DNA of 64,000 nt from NCBI RefSeq assembly GCF_001693385.1, contig NZ_CP016428.1, positions 5,332,001 through 5,396,000 on the forward strand. Reading direction: 5' to 3'. This DNA is from Bradyrhizobium icense. Lineage in GTDB: Bacteria; Pseudomonadota; Alphaproteobacteria; Rhizobiales; Xanthobacteraceae. The position numbers and the translations under genes were made by a program. The notes below the pieces were generated by a model. It saw only the letters and a program-made list of their open reading frames with translations. It was not told where the DNA came from and searched no databases. Shown here in pieces: positions 9,623-19,214 of this stretch (positions are counted from its first letter, which is position 1; every line of letters starts with the position of its first letter).

Positions 9623-10633
9623 TTACTCGGCCGGAACGTGTTCGGGCGGGGCGACGGCCTTGCCGTCTTTCTTGGCGCGGTATTCGCTGTAGGCGGCGAT
9701 CAGCATGTCCTCGTCGCGGTATTGCGGCACCCAGCCCAGGTCCCGCTTGCCCTTGTTGACGTCGAGTACGCACATCTCGTCGGCGATCAGATACTGCTCG
9801 GGGTCCATCAGCGGCATGTTGACGAGATCGAGCAGGTCGAGCGTGCGCTTCACCGCCCAGACGGGTGTCGGCAGCAAGAACGATTTCGAGCCTGCGTGCC
9901 TAATCAAGTCGCCAAGCAGCTTGCGCACCGGTGGTGGGTTGAGCGAGCCGAGATTGTAGGCCTCGTTTGGCACGTTCGCTTTCCAGGCGAGCCGCGCGGC
10001 CTCTGCGCAGTCGAAGACGGAGATGAACTGGTAGGGGTTCTTGCCCGAGCCGATCATCGGCACCGGAAGGTTCCAGTCAATCAGCTTGAACAGCTTCTCC
10101 AGGATACCGAGCCGGCCAGGGCCGATGATCAGGCGCGGCCGGAACAGCGACATGCGCATGCCGCGCGTGCGCCATTCTTCTGCCAGTTCCTCGGTCTTCC
10201 GCTTCGAAAGGCCGTATTCGCCGAGCGGCCCGACCGGATGCTCCTCGGTCATCGGATAGACGACGGTGTGGCCGTAGATCATGTCGGTCGTGAAATGGAC
10301 CAGCCACGGCGCATCCACCTTCGCCATGGCCAGAATGATGTGCTCCGTGCCGTGATAGTTGACCGGCCAAAAGAACTCGTGCCGCTTGGCGCGCACCTGG
10401 ATTGGCGACAGCATCTTGGCCGACAAGTTGTAGACCATGTCGTCGGACTTGATGCCAACCGCCGAGACCGAAGCAGGATCGGTCACGTCGCAGCGCACGA
10501 AACGTACCTTGCCGTAATGTGGCAGGTCACTCTTGTTGATGTCGGCGACGACGACTTCCTCGCCATCGGCCAGCAGCTTCGGGGCTAGGTGGCGGCCGAC
10601 AAAGCCGTCCCCGCCGAAAATGATGTGTCTCAT
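9623..10633 (-). CDS. Extended SDR: NAD-dependent sugar epimerase/dehydratase
   Basis: The 336-residue product begins MRHIIFGGDGFVGRHLAPKL, a Rossmann GGxGFxG motif. It has the catalytic YGLSKRKTE (YxxxK) near residue 150 and a serine/threonine-rich TTDMIYG before it. Length and motifs fit extended SDRs that act on nucleotide or lipid-linked sugars. It overlaps the flippase gene by four bases (10630-10633) and is followed 11 bases later by the aminotransferase. It is larger than the short SDR DprE2 that partners DprE1 in mycobacteria, so whether it reduces the 2-keto intermediate or does another step cannot be told from sequence. Confidence 0.85.
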   Translation of the reverse strand: MRHIIFGGDGFVGRHLAPKLLADGEEVVVADINKSDLPHYGKVRFVRCDVTDPASVSAVGIKSDDMVYNLSAKMLSPIQVRAKRHEFFWPVNYHGTEHIILAMAKVDAPWLVHFTTDMIYGHTVVYPMTEEHPVGPLGEYGLSKRKTEELAEEWRTRGMRMSLFRPRLIIGPGRLGILEKLFKLIDWNLPVPMIGSGKNPYQFISVFDCAEAARLAWKANVPNEAYNLGSLNPPPVRKLLGDLIRHAGSKSFLLPTPVWAVKRTLDLLDLVNMPLMDPEQYLIADEMCVLDVNKGKRDLGWVPQYRDEDMLIAAYSEYRAKKDGKAVAPPEHVPAE

Positions 10634-11055
10634 CGTGCGAGCTCGCTTGTCTTGACGGTTTCAGGAGTAGTGGTCTCCGCATGGCTGCCGCCGCTCTGGG
10701 CGATCAGCACGGTGCCGATGCAGATGAAGCCGATGCCAGCGATGCGGAACGCGTTGAGGTCCTCGCGGAACATGACATAGGCGAACGCCGCCACCGCCAC
10801 ATACGCCAGGCTGAGGAACGGATAGGCGAACGACAGCTCCACCTTGGACAAGACGTAGAGGTGCGAGGCCATTGAGATGACGAAGGTGGAGAGGCCAAGG
10901 AAGACCCACGGGCTGAACACGATCTGCAGGATCTTCAGGATCGGGTTGACGCTGGCGAAGGATAGCGGCCCGAGCTGCACCATGCCGTATTTCAGCATGA
11001 GCTGTGCGGCGGCGTTCGTCAGAACCGTAAAGAGTATGAAGCCGATATATTTCAT
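10630..11055 (-). CDS. Four-helix EamA/SMR-type transporter, likely lipid-linked sugar flippase
   Basis: The 141-residue protein has four hydrophobic segments (about residues 3-21, 48-66, 75-95 and 100-120). It has the SMR/ArnE-like pattern, including TNAAAQLMLKYGM in the first helix and ELSFAYPFLSLAYVAVA in the third. Small DMT proteins of this type (ArnE/ArnF) flip undecaprenyl-phosphate aminoarabinose. Its place between the DprE1-like oxidase and the SDR suggests the same job for the sugar lipid made here (inference). The gene begins 55 bases after the oxidase stop. Confidence 0.8.
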   Translation of the reverse strand: MKYIGFILFTVLTNAAAQLMLKYGMVQLGPLSFASVNPILKILQIVFSPWVFLGLSTFVISMASHLYVLSKVELSFAYPFLSLAYVAVAAFAYVMFREDLNAFRIAGIGFICIGTVLIAQSGGSHAETTTPETVKTSELAR

Positions 11056-11110
11056 GTCTTACCACCGCCGTGCCTGCTACCACCGGCCCGGTAACGACCG
11101 ATGAAGCGAC

Positions 11111-12499
11111 TCAATTTGAATGAGTTCGCGTTTTGCGTGTTCCACCCGAATTCCTTCGCTCTGCCGCGAGCACCCTGGCTGCCTTCGTCGACAGCCGCAT
11201 CGCCGTGCGCCGCCAGAAATCGGACAGAAAGGCAGGATCGCGATTCGCCTCGAGGTTGCGCCAGGCCGGAAACGAGGCGGCGAAGACCTCCGGCGCCATC
11301 CGTGCGTCCTTGTAGGGGTTTACCGCGCCGCCGGATTCGACAGTGATCCGGTCGAGCCGCTCCATGAGCGCGAGCGTCTCGGCTCCGCGGTTCGGAAAAT
11401 CCAGCGTCAGCGTGTAGCCCGGTCTTGGGAATGAGATGAGCCCTGGCGAGGCGACGCCGCCGAAACGCTTGAGCACCGTGAGGAAGGAGCCGTGGCCGGC
11501 CTCTCGCGCCGCGGCGAGCAGAGCCGGAATGGTCGTGCGTGCCTCTCCTTCCGGAATGACGCTCTGGTGTTGGTAGAGCCCTTTCGGCCCGTAGAGCCGG
11601 TTCCAGTCGGCTACGCCGTCGAGCGGGAAGAAGAAGCCCTGGTAGCCGGTCTTGTGCTTGCCACACGCCTTCTTCTTCCAGCAATAGGCGCTGTTGAACA
11701 GTTTCAGGAACGGGCGGTTAAGCACGCTCACCGGGATCCGGAACGGAACGCCGAGCAGCTTTCCCGCGGCGCCCGCCTTATGCGCGCCGTATTCGGCATG
11801 GTTGCCGGTGATCAACAGCCCGCGCCCTTCTCGCCGGCCGGTGGCCAGCTGGTCGGTCCAGGCAACAGCATACTCGTTGGCGGCATCGGCCGCCTCGGCG
11901 AGATCGAAATATTCATCAAGGCCGCGGAAAGGCGTGATCTCCTCCTCAATGTCGAGCGAGGGCACGCGCATCAGGCGCACGGTGGCCGAGAGGATCAGGC
12001 CGGTCAGCCCCATACCGCCGATGGTCGCCACAAAGAGCCGGGACTTCGAGCGCCGCTTCAGGCGGTGGGTTTGTCCGTCAGAGGTGAGCAGCGTCAGCGC
12101 CTCGACATAACAGCCGAAGGTGCCGCGACGATGATGGTTCTTGCCGTGGATATCGTTGGCGATCCCGCCTCCCAGCGTAACGAACTGCGTTCCAGGAACG
12201 ACCGCCGGAAAGAAGCCGTGCGGCGCGACGTGGGCAATGATGTCCGATAGCAACACGCCTGCTTCGGCCTCGATCATCCCGGTCGCGGGATCGAAGGCGA
12301 GGATACGGTTCATCGAGCACATGTCGACCACCGCGCCCTGGCCGTTGAGGCAGCTGTCACCGTAGCTGCGGCCGTTGCCATACGCGAGCAGCGAACCGGG
12401 TTCCGCCGTGCCAGTCTTCAGCAGCGCAATCGCGGCTTCGGGGCCGAGCACTTTCGGCGCGGCCGGATTGATCAGGCCGAAGCTACGATGGGAGCTCAT
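11111..12499 (-). CDS. DprE1-like FAD-linked oxidase (decaprenylphosphoryl-ribose 2-oxidase family)
   Basis: The product has 462 residues, almost the length of mycobacterial DprE1 (461). The FAD-binding_4 domain is clear: LAYGNGRSYGDSCLNGQGAV near residue 40, EAEAGVLLSDII near 80, and VVPGTQFVTLGGGIANDIHG near 100. The last contains the histidine (G-x-H-G-K-N-H-H) found in this family. The C-terminal ALO-type half includes GVADWNRLYGPKGLYQHQSV, with the KGLYQHQ stretch of DprE1 homologues. DprE1 oxidises the 2-OH of a polyprenyl-phosphoryl ribose to a 2-keto sugar on the way to arabinofuranose. The ATG overlaps the stop of a UbiA C-terminal remnant as ATGA, which suggests translational coupling. 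Confidence 0.88.
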   Translation of the reverse strand: MSSHRSFGLINPAAPKVLGPEAAIALLKTGTAEPGSLLAYGNGRSYGDSCLNGQGAVVDMCSMNRILAFDPATGMIEAEAGVLLSDIIAHVAPHGFFPAVVPGTQFVTLGGGIANDIHGKNHHRRGTFGCYVEALTLLTSDGQTHRLKRRSKSRLFVATIGGMGLTGLILSATVRLMRVPSLDIEEEITPFRGLDEYFDLAEAADAANEYAVAWTDQLATGRREGRGLLITGNHAEYGAHKAGAAGKLLGVPFRIPVSVLNRPFLKLFNSAYCWKKKACGKHKTGYQGFFFPLDGVADWNRLYGPKGLYQHQSVIPEGEARTTIPALLAAAREAGHGSFLTVLKRFGGVASPGLISFPRPGYTLTLDFPNRGAETLALMERLDRITVESGGAVNPYKDARMAPEVFAASFPAWRNLEANRDPAFLSDFWRRTAMRLSTKAARVLAAERRNSGGTRKTRTHSN

Positions 12500-12645
12500 G
12501 GCATCATCACCGCGATCAAGAGAAGCAGCGCGCCGATGCCGGCCATGAGTTGGCTGCGCCAGTCGTTGATAATGAAGACAATCGGGTGTATTGGCCAGAT
12601 GTAGGCCCGGGATGTAGGCCCGAGCAGAAAGAATTGTGCTAGCAT
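12496..12645 (-). pseudogene. C-terminal remnant of a second UbiA prenyltransferase, serving as leader peptide
   Basis: The last 35 codons read HPIVFIINDWRSQLMAGIGA plus a hydrophobic tail. This aligns with DPIVFALRDRISAIAIASIA at the C-terminus of the intact HAD-UbiA protein at 3162. The frame is open up to 12699. The predicted transcription start (about 12691) lies inside it, so translation would begin at the ATG at 12645 and give a 49-residue peptide. Its stop overlaps the DprE1-like start. The arrangement looks like a deletion that fused a promoter to the tail of an ancestral UbiA-DprE1 operon. Confidence 0.65.
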
Positions 12646-12701
12646 TTCGACATTCTCCGCGCGATTATCGTCAGTCCGTGATCCGCTTGCGGAGGACACG
12701 A

Positions 12702-12717
12702 AGCACTATGCGTGCCA
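12702..12717 (-). promoter_or_regulatory. Sigma-54 (-24/-12) promoter P2
   Basis: On the minus strand the site is TGGCAC-GCATA-GTGCT, with the -24 element perfect, GG and GC ten bases apart, and one mismatch (G for T) in the -12 element. It stands immediately upstream of the remnant UbiA/DprE1 operon. Confidence 0.7.
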
Positions 12718-12763
12718 AAGGCAAAACTCGTTTAGATTAGAAGGCAATCGATCGGACCGGCTG

Positions 12764-12779
12764 TGTCGCATGTCCGACA
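12764..12779. promoter_or_regulatory. NifA-type upstream activator sequence of P2
   Basis: TGTCGCATGTCCGACA is a perfect TGT-N10-ACA box. It is about 55 bases upstream of the -24 element, closer than the usual 80-150 bases. Confidence 0.6.
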
Positions 12780-13544
12780 TTCGTCGGGCGTCGGACAATG
12801 CCAAGCGACATTCACCTGTCACAGGCTGGGTTGCCAAAAGTGGACCGCCTTCCAGGCAGCGAAGACACCAACCTGCGGCGCCCAAGCGCGATGTAAGAGC
12901 GACGCAAAACGAGGCCATGGACCACCGCTCGAGATTGCCGCACGGCTGGAGGGTCGATTTGCACCGCTCATCTGCCGGGAAGATGACGGTGATCTCGAAC
13001 GACGGATCGCCGATTGCCAGGGCCGGCGAACTGGCTTCATTTGCGGCAGGTATCGACCGCGACATCCACGCGATAAAAACGGCCATCACCCAGCCGTGGA
13101 GCACCAGCTCCGGTCATCAATTGTCTCAAGACGATCAAGCGCCAAATGTACGGACGCTCAGGACACCCTGCTGAAAAGCAAAGTGCTTGCCCACGCATGA
13201 GGGCACCGGAAACTCAGAAAAGTACATTGACGATCGCTACACAATATATGCGGAAGAAGCCTGCATTGTCGCGCTGATCCTCTCTCCCAGATTGCGGGTT
13301 GTCTAATCGCCTTCGAGACGTCAAGTCTCTTGCGCATCGAGACGGATCTGCCCGGTGCAGGGTTGTCTTCGCGGTCGACATGGGTCGCCGCATGATAGAG
13401 CTTCGCGGGAGGAGCCTTCAATGTGGACGAAGCACTTTGCTGAGACAGCGGCGCACCCCATCAGCGGAATGGCTCAGCCACGTCCGGCAGGGATGAGCCA
13501 GGCGCTCAAATTTTGAAGGCTATCCGCAATGTTTTACGTTGTGG
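12780..13544. other. No recognisable gene
   Basis: Frames on both strands up to about 145 codons exist but their translations lack any family motif and compete with one another. I see no IS end. Confidence 0.5.
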
Positions 13545-13873
13545 CTCCTGCATTCGGGTCAAAGAACTCACCGGTCTTTGAGCACCGCGTGCATCATGAA
13601 CGCCAGTTGGCACGCAACAGCCACAGCGGCGCGCTTGAAGCCGATCCTCTCCCGGAGTTCGATCCGACGGGCCGGACCTTCATCTCGTATCTCTGACTGG
13701 GCTGGCCAGGGAAGGAGCCGCGACGTGGCTTCCGCGACGCTGAAGCTATCGCCGAGGCCGTTCAGCGGCCGACCATGCGATTCGTCCCATTGAAGTCGAT
13801 CGATCAACTCATTTTGCAGGCGCTCCACAGAAACTCGCAGTCGATTGGCGACGCAGGGAACAATGGTCATCAA
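13545..13873 (-). pseudogene. IS110-family transposase C-terminal fragment
   Basis: The minus frame ends with IGFKRAAVAVACQLAFMMHA, followed by VLKD, which resembles the C-terminal [16 protein letters not shown] segment of IS110/IS902-type transposases. The upstream catalytic part is absent. Confidence 0.45.
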
Positions 13874-14334
13874 TCAAGATTCCGGGGCTTCTATCTGCGC
13901 GAGGGCTGCCGGTCCGGCAGGCAGCGGCTGCAGTCCGATTGGCGCTTCCTCAGATTCTCTCGGTGCTATCGGACAATCTATCGCTGCAAGTCGTCCTGCT
14001 GAGTCAGGACTTGGCCTGGGACTGGCGCTATCTCGCCCGGCGGGTCGCGTCAATCACGGAGAAATCAACGAGCTTGTCGATCAAGATGCATATTGTCGCC
14101 GCCTGATGCGCCGGACGTCGGGTCGTTTATCTCCAGCGCACAGGATGCGAGAACGCCGCCAAAGACCGTGCTCGGCAATGCCACGAGCGTTATGTCCACT
14201 GGAAGCAACGACATTGCATGGACCAAGATACGACACGGATCAGCGCGGTCAAGTCCCAGCGCGCATGCCAACCTAGCCTCTGTCCTGCCTTGCGCAATTG
14301 AGCCGCAGATAGTGGCCTCGTGCGGTTGCGGTTC
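13874..14334. other. No recognisable gene
   Basis: Only unassignable frames are present. The segment separates the IS110-like fragment from the rfbF-like remnant. Confidence 0.4.
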
Positions 14335-14725
14335 ATTCATCGCCATAGGTCAAACAGAAGGCGTCGTCATCGGTCAGATAATTAGCAACTCGCTTGAGCC
14401 GACTACCATGGTCTTCTCGCCAGATCGATCAGCGTCACCTTCCAAGGTTCGGCATTTGCTGGTGAACCTCCATGCCGTTATTCGTCATGTCGAAGGTGAC
14501 ATCCGACAGGTGCCGGAAGTAGTAGGCGATGTATTTTTGTGATTGGATAGCCCTTGTAGCCGCGGCAGATAACGAAATCGTTGATGCCATAGTGCGAGTA
14601 GATTTTGAGCATGTGCCACAGAATCGGCTTGCCGCCGATCTCGGTCATGGGCTTGGGTCGAAGGTGAGTTTCCCCGGAGATTCGGGTTCCGAAGCCACCC
14701 GCGAGGATCACAGCTTCACTATTGG
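14335..14725 (-). pseudogene. Glucose-1-phosphate cytidylyltransferase (RfbF-like), broken
   Basis: The first part reads [40 protein letters not shown] and [14 protein letters not shown], the nucleotide-binding loop and following strands of RfbF-type sugar-1-phosphate cytidylyltransferases. After a frameshift near 14545 it continues [17 protein letters not shown] and AEPWKVTLID, then in another frame ANYLTDDDAFCLTYGDE before stopping near 14335. Only about half of the roughly 255-residue family length is represented. It starts at the stop codon of the GT-C-like gene and would be co-transcribed with it. CDP-glucose made by such an enzyme normally feeds dideoxy-sugar pathways. Confidence 0.8.
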
Positions 14726-16605
14726 CTCCATTTCTGGCTATGCGGCCGTTGTCGCCGGGCTTCGCGGCAGGATTGCTCCGCCAGCGCGGCGAGGCGCACG
14801 GGCTTGAACAGAAACCGCTTGTGTTGATTTGGATAAGCCCCTTCAAAGACGGGAGGGTCGAACGTAGCGACGGCAACGTAATCCGCCTGCCCGGCTCCAA
14901 AGGAGGACATGATACTGGCTTGGTCAAGTTGATACTGGCCCTCCGGCTCGATCAGTAGCCACGCTTTGGCCAGATCGGCGCAGTTCTCAAGTCCGAGCGT
15001 TTCCACCGCGACTGCGTTACTGCCGGGATATCCTCCGACCAGCCATGGTAGACCGAGCGCTCGCGTCTCGAGCACGTACAGAAGGCTCGGCGAGATGCCA
15101 GTGAGATCGACCACCGGGGTCCCGACTTCAAGGCCGCCCGCACGAGCCTGGGCTCTGGCCGTAGCCAGATAATCGTGGAAGGATTGTGCGAGCACCAATT
15201 TTCCACCACCCGGCATGGGCGTGACAGCGGTATAGCCGCGCAGATCTTTCACCTGACGGAACGGCTTGAGGATGCTACCATTGATAATTGATGCAGTGAG
15301 CAACTGTGCGAATACCGCCAAGGGAACTAGGGTGGCGACGCTGCGTCCCTGTTGCGCAAGAGGGCTCAGAAAGACAACGACCGCGAGTATCCAGAACAAG
15401 GCGCCCATCGAACCGAGGAACCAGTAATTGATAGCGGAGCCCAGTGCGAACGCGTGCGGCAGGACCAAAAAGGTTATCGTCAGAGCGATGGTGGTGGGAG
15501 CTTGGATGCGCAGAACTATTCCCTTGCGATAGAACATCGCGCCAAGGCACGTGAAGGCCGGAACCAGAAACAGGGTCGTGGGCTTGATGCTGATCGGATC
15601 GGTCCCCAGTAGCGCAATCGCTATTGTTACAATCAACACCGCAGCGAGAACCAGTGATGGGAGCAACTTGTGCGTAGCCCCCATAAGAATGCTGAGCAGA
15701 AGGGCTATCGCCGCTAACACAGCGATGGCAAGTTGCGAGCGACTGGTGGCGAGCCCGTCGATCCGAAACATGAGAGGCACCTCGTGCCCGGCACCCAGCA
15801 GGAGTTCCATCTCAGCGTTGTTGACCATACGGGTCACCAGCCCGGTGATGCCGCCGTCGATCACGTAGGCGGTAACGATCAGTAGAGCGAGAGCGACCAG
15901 CGCCGCGCCAAGCATGGGCAGCAGCGACTTTCGGCGCAAAACGACGACATAGAGCACAACGACGAGGGCAATGGCCGCAGCGGTGGTCGGCTTGGCCATG
16001 AAACAGCACCAGCCGCCAGCGCCGACCAGGATCCATCCCAAGACCTGGTGGATGCGCCCAGGCCAGTCGGCTAGCAGTAAGCCGATCATCACCATCAAGA
16101 GCGACTGAAAGGTCAGCGTATAATAGCTGGGGGTGAGCAGCCTAAAGTGAGAGTAGCCGATCAATGCTAGGCTGGCCATCCCTGCCGATAACACGGCCAC
16201 ATGCGGCCAGCCCACTGTCCAGAAGCGCCAGATCACAAGGAAGCTGAGAATCCAGCCGAGGGCCACGGTGAACGTGACGTTCGCCATGCGAAGCACCGCA
16301 ACGTCGCCCCCCACCCACTGATATGGCCAGTGATAGACGAAGCCAAAAAGGGACGGAGGTATATTGATTGCGTAGAGGAATGGGTTCGCGATGAAGTTGA
16401 GGTACAAGCCTTCGTCGGCGAGATTGAGACCGTAACTGCTGTAGTATAGCACCCAAGCGAAAAGGATTGCTGTGGTTACCGCGGACAGAGCCAGCAAAGT
16501 CCGATCCAGCAAGACTAAAAACGTCCTTGCAGTGTGGTTATCTCTTTGCATTGGCGCCTTCCTGCGCATTGGCCCGTTCCTGCCAGCCTCGTAGGCGAGG
16601 TCCAT
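14719..16605 (-). CDS. Polytopic GT-C-like membrane glycosyltransferase
   Basis: The 628-residue protein has about 11-12 hydrophobic segments between residues 28 and 450 and a soluble C-terminal part of about 170 residues. The first extracytoplasmic loop holds [13 protein letters not shown]. The acidic D-E pair right after the first helix is where GT-C enzymes using lipid-linked sugars keep their catalytic aspartate. I do not recognise a named family. Starts at 16569 or 16551 (ATG) are also possible, since the first residues look non-conserved. It shares direction and probably pathway with the DprE1-like operon to its left, making it the candidate enzyme that uses the lipid-linked furanose (inference). 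It overlaps the rfbF-like remnant. Confidence 0.65.
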   Translation of the reverse strand: MDLAYEAGRNGPMRRKAPMQRDNHTARTFLVLLDRTLLALSAVTTAILFAWVLYYSSYGLNLADEGLYLNFIANPFLYAINIPPSLFGFVYHWPYQWVGGDVAVLRMANVTFTVALGWILSFLVIWRFWTVGWPHVAVLSAGMASLALIGYSHFRLLTPSYYTLTFQSLLMVMIGLLLADWPGRIHQVLGWILVGAGGWCCFMAKPTTAAAIALVVVLYVVVLRRKSLLPMLGAALVALALLIVTAYVIDGGITGLVTRMVNNAEMELLLGAGHEVPLMFRIDGLATSRSQLAIAVLAAIALLLSILMGATHKLLPSLVLAAVLIVTIAIALLGTDPISIKPTTLFLVPAFTCLGAMFYRKGIVLRIQAPTTIALTITFLVLPHAFALGSAINYWFLGSMGALFWILAVVVFLSPLAQQGRSVATLVPLAVFAQLLTASIINGSILKPFRQVKDLRGYTAVTPMPGGGKLVLAQSFHDYLATARAQARAGGLEVGTPVVDLTGISPSLLYVLETRALGLPWLVGGYPGSNAVAVETLGLENCADLAKAWLLIEPEGQYQLDQASIMSSFGAGQADYVAVATFDPPVFEGAYPNQHKRFLFKPVRLAALAEQSCREARRQRPHSQKWSQ

Positions 16606-16829
16606 TCCAATGTATATCAGCCTCGAGGAACTCTAACTGACCAGAGCCTCGCAATCTCCTCCCAAAATTGGTAGAGTCTATCAACTCGGAGCAATGGACT
16701 TGAAGCCCGAGCCGGGTCACAGAAGAACAGATCATCGGGATCTCGCGGGAGCGGGAAGCCGGGCCAAGACAATGGAGGTGTGCCGTAAACACGGGACCAG
16801 CAGTGCAACCTTCTAGAAAGCCAAATACG

Positions 16830-17580
16830 GGGGGCTGGCAGCGTCCGCTGCTGATTGTCTGAAGGCGCTGGGGGAATAAGAAGCTGAAGAAATTGCTGGC
16901 GGAGGCGATGCTCGACAACGCCATGCTTATGGACGTCGTATCAAAATAGGTGACGCTCGCCGCCAGTCGGGAGGCCGTGGCTCACCTTCAGTCGCCTATG
17001 AGGTCAGCGAGTGGCGAGCGTGTACGGCGCTTGGAAGCGATCGCACCCCGGTGCGGCATCAGAGCCATCGACCGGATCAGGCGGCAGACGCGCACGGCGG
17101 GCGTCCGTTCGCCGGCGCTATGACAAGCCGGACGTCCTGCTCAGGCGCGAGTGTATTGTTATGAACAGAAAGCTTCGCTGCTATATTGCGAGGAACGGTG
17201 TCAGGTGCATCGTGGCGGCGCAAGCGAGCGCTCGGGACAAGAGCGCCGATCGTTGCCACAAGGTCCCAAAACGCTGGAGCATAGACTTCCTATCGGACGT
17301 GATCACGGATGGCCGTCGCATTCGCATCCGTCGACGATTTCACGCGCGAATGACTGGTTCTGGTCGCCAATACGGCCTGCCACGCTTGTGGGTCGGCACG
17401 CGGGCTCGACGTCGTAATTGGATCCGCGGTCGTCCGGCAATGATCGCGCCGGCATGGCGGTGCTACGATGTTCGCGGGAAGGCAGGTCGAGTGGCACTCC
17501 ATTGAAAGCCGCCGTAGAATGCTTTCATCGAAAGCTTCATGTATAGACGACCCCCGTGGATGCAAGGGATTCGTCAGCAT
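16830..17580 (+). pseudogene. IS3-family orfA/orfB remnant with many frameshifts
   Basis: Readable pieces in order are KKLKKLLAEAMLDNAMLMDV (orfA zipper), VLLRRECIVMNRKLR, TDGRRIRIRRRF and RGRPAMIA. All are landmarks of an IS2/IS51-type transposase, spread over three frames. No intact catalytic core remains. Confidence 0.7.
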
Positions 17581-18060
17581 TTTGGATATCGGTCGGGTGC
17601 GTTCATGTATGCGGCCTGTGAGGGCGACCGATGCATGGCCGCTGGCCCCGATGGAGATCGCTGATAGAGGCCTCATCATCGGGGCGCGCGCTTAAAACTC
17701 TTCGGGCTTTCTCGATCCCCAGCTCCGCCGGTTTCCATCATGCTGTCATTTGCCCTCACACCTTAACGTGGCCAGGATACGCAGCAGCTCAAACCGAGAG
17801 CTTAGGCCGATAGAATTCCCCGGTCATCATCATCGACCGATGATCCGAGCCAATTTGTTGGCAACGAGGATCGCGACGACCATGGGCCGACGTCGTTCAA
17901 GCAGATGCCGTCTTCGCTCAAGTCTCATGCTCCTTCAACATCGCAGTAATCTGTGCTTCCGTGAACCTTGCTCGCTTCATCTGTTAGTCCTTCTTCTGAG
18001 CCGAGGCCGGCGAACTGGACCATTTTTGGCTAGAGTTTTCGCTGCCGACTCCCCTGGGCT
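17581..18060. other. IS debris: IS110-like and IS3 orfA scraps
   Basis: On the minus strand 17925-17975 reads MKRARFTEAQITAMLKEHE, the start of an IS3 orfA. 17830-17910 reads RRPMVVAILVANKLARII, resembling an IS1111-type C-terminus. The rest is unassignable. Confidence 0.45.
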
Positions 18061-19190
18061 GGAGGAACGACGGATGATGAAGGCTTCAAACTTATCGGAC
18101 GTCCAGAAAGCGTTCATCCTAAAGCAGGGCAACGACGGGGTCCCGGTGGCGGACATCGGCCGCAAGGCCGGGATCAGCCAGGCGACTTATTTCAACTGAA
18201 AGAAGAAATAGGACGGATTGCCGCCGACGGAGATGCGAAGGTTGAAGCAGCTCGAGGAGAAGAACAGCAAGCTAAAGAAGCTGGTGGTGGATCTGTCGCT
18301 CGACAAGGAGATGCTGCAGGACGTGATCCGCCGAAAGCTATGAGGCTTGGCTGGAAGCGCAAGTTTGTCGACGAAGTCCGCCGCGAATGGCAGTCTGATC
18401 CGCTGGGCCTGCACGGCTCTCGAGTTTGACAGGCAAACCTGCCATTACAAGTCTCGTCGCTCCGGCACGGCTGCTCTCGAACAGAAGGTCAAGGAGATCT
18501 GTCATGCCCGCGTTCGCCACGGCTACCGCCGCGTTCACGTCCTGCTACGTCGTGAAGGTTGGCGCCTCGGCCAGAACAAGACCCTGCGCGTCTACCGCGA
18601 GGCCTGCAATTGCGCACCAAAACGCTCAAGCGCCCGGTCAAGACCAGCTGCGCGACGACCGCAAGCCGGCCACGCGATCGAACGAGACCTGGGCGATGGA
18701 CTTCGTCCGTGACCAGTTGGCGACAGGACACAAGCTTCGCATGCTTACCATCGTCAATATCCTCTGCCGCTTTTCGCCGGCGCTGGCGTCCCGGTTCACC
18801 TTCTGCGGCGCCGACGTCGTGGCGGTACTGGAACGGGCCTGCAAGGAAGTGGGCTTCCCGGCGACGAGCCGCGTCTATGAAGGCAGCGAGTTCGTGTCGC
18901 GCGATCTTAATCTGTGAGCCTACCAGCGCGGCGTCACGCTGGACTTCTCAAGGCCCGGCACGCCGACCGACAATGCGCTCATCGAGGCATCCAACGGCCG
19001 CTTCCGGGCCGAATGCCTCAAAAGCCCATTGGCTTCTCAGGCTAGCGGACGCCCAGCAAAAAGTGGAGAATTGGCGCAGATACCACAACGAAGACCGGCC
19101 CCTTGGGGCGACGGCAATCGACGGTCGATTTTGCTGCAAAACCACGCTGGCGCAACCAGCCCGCCAGCGTGATCAGAGGCGCAAACTCTA
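18061..19190 (+). pseudogene. IS3-family (IS407-type) element, orfA with two stops and orfB frameshifted
   Basis: orfA begins at 18073/18076 with ASNLSDVQKAFILKQGNDGV and GRKAGISQATYFN, then meets two in-frame stops where KK is expected to continue, and ends with LDKEMLQDVIRRKL. orfB is readable as CHARVRHGYRRVHVLLRREG, ETWAMDFVRDQLATGHKLRM, GFPATSRVYEGSEFVSRDL, and RPGTPTDNALIEASNGRFRA, covering the whole DDE core with at least three frame changes. It is the most complete of the IS3 copies here but cannot make an active transposase. Confidence 0.85.
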
Positions 19191-19214
19191 GTTCTGTGTG
19201 GTCCAAACTTCGGT

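Noticed and set aside
9392..10588. Plus-strand frame of 398 codons
   Set aside because: Shadow of the extended SDR gene, a usual effect of high GC.
11492..12250. Plus-strand frame of 252 codons
   Set aside because: Shadow of the DprE1-like gene.
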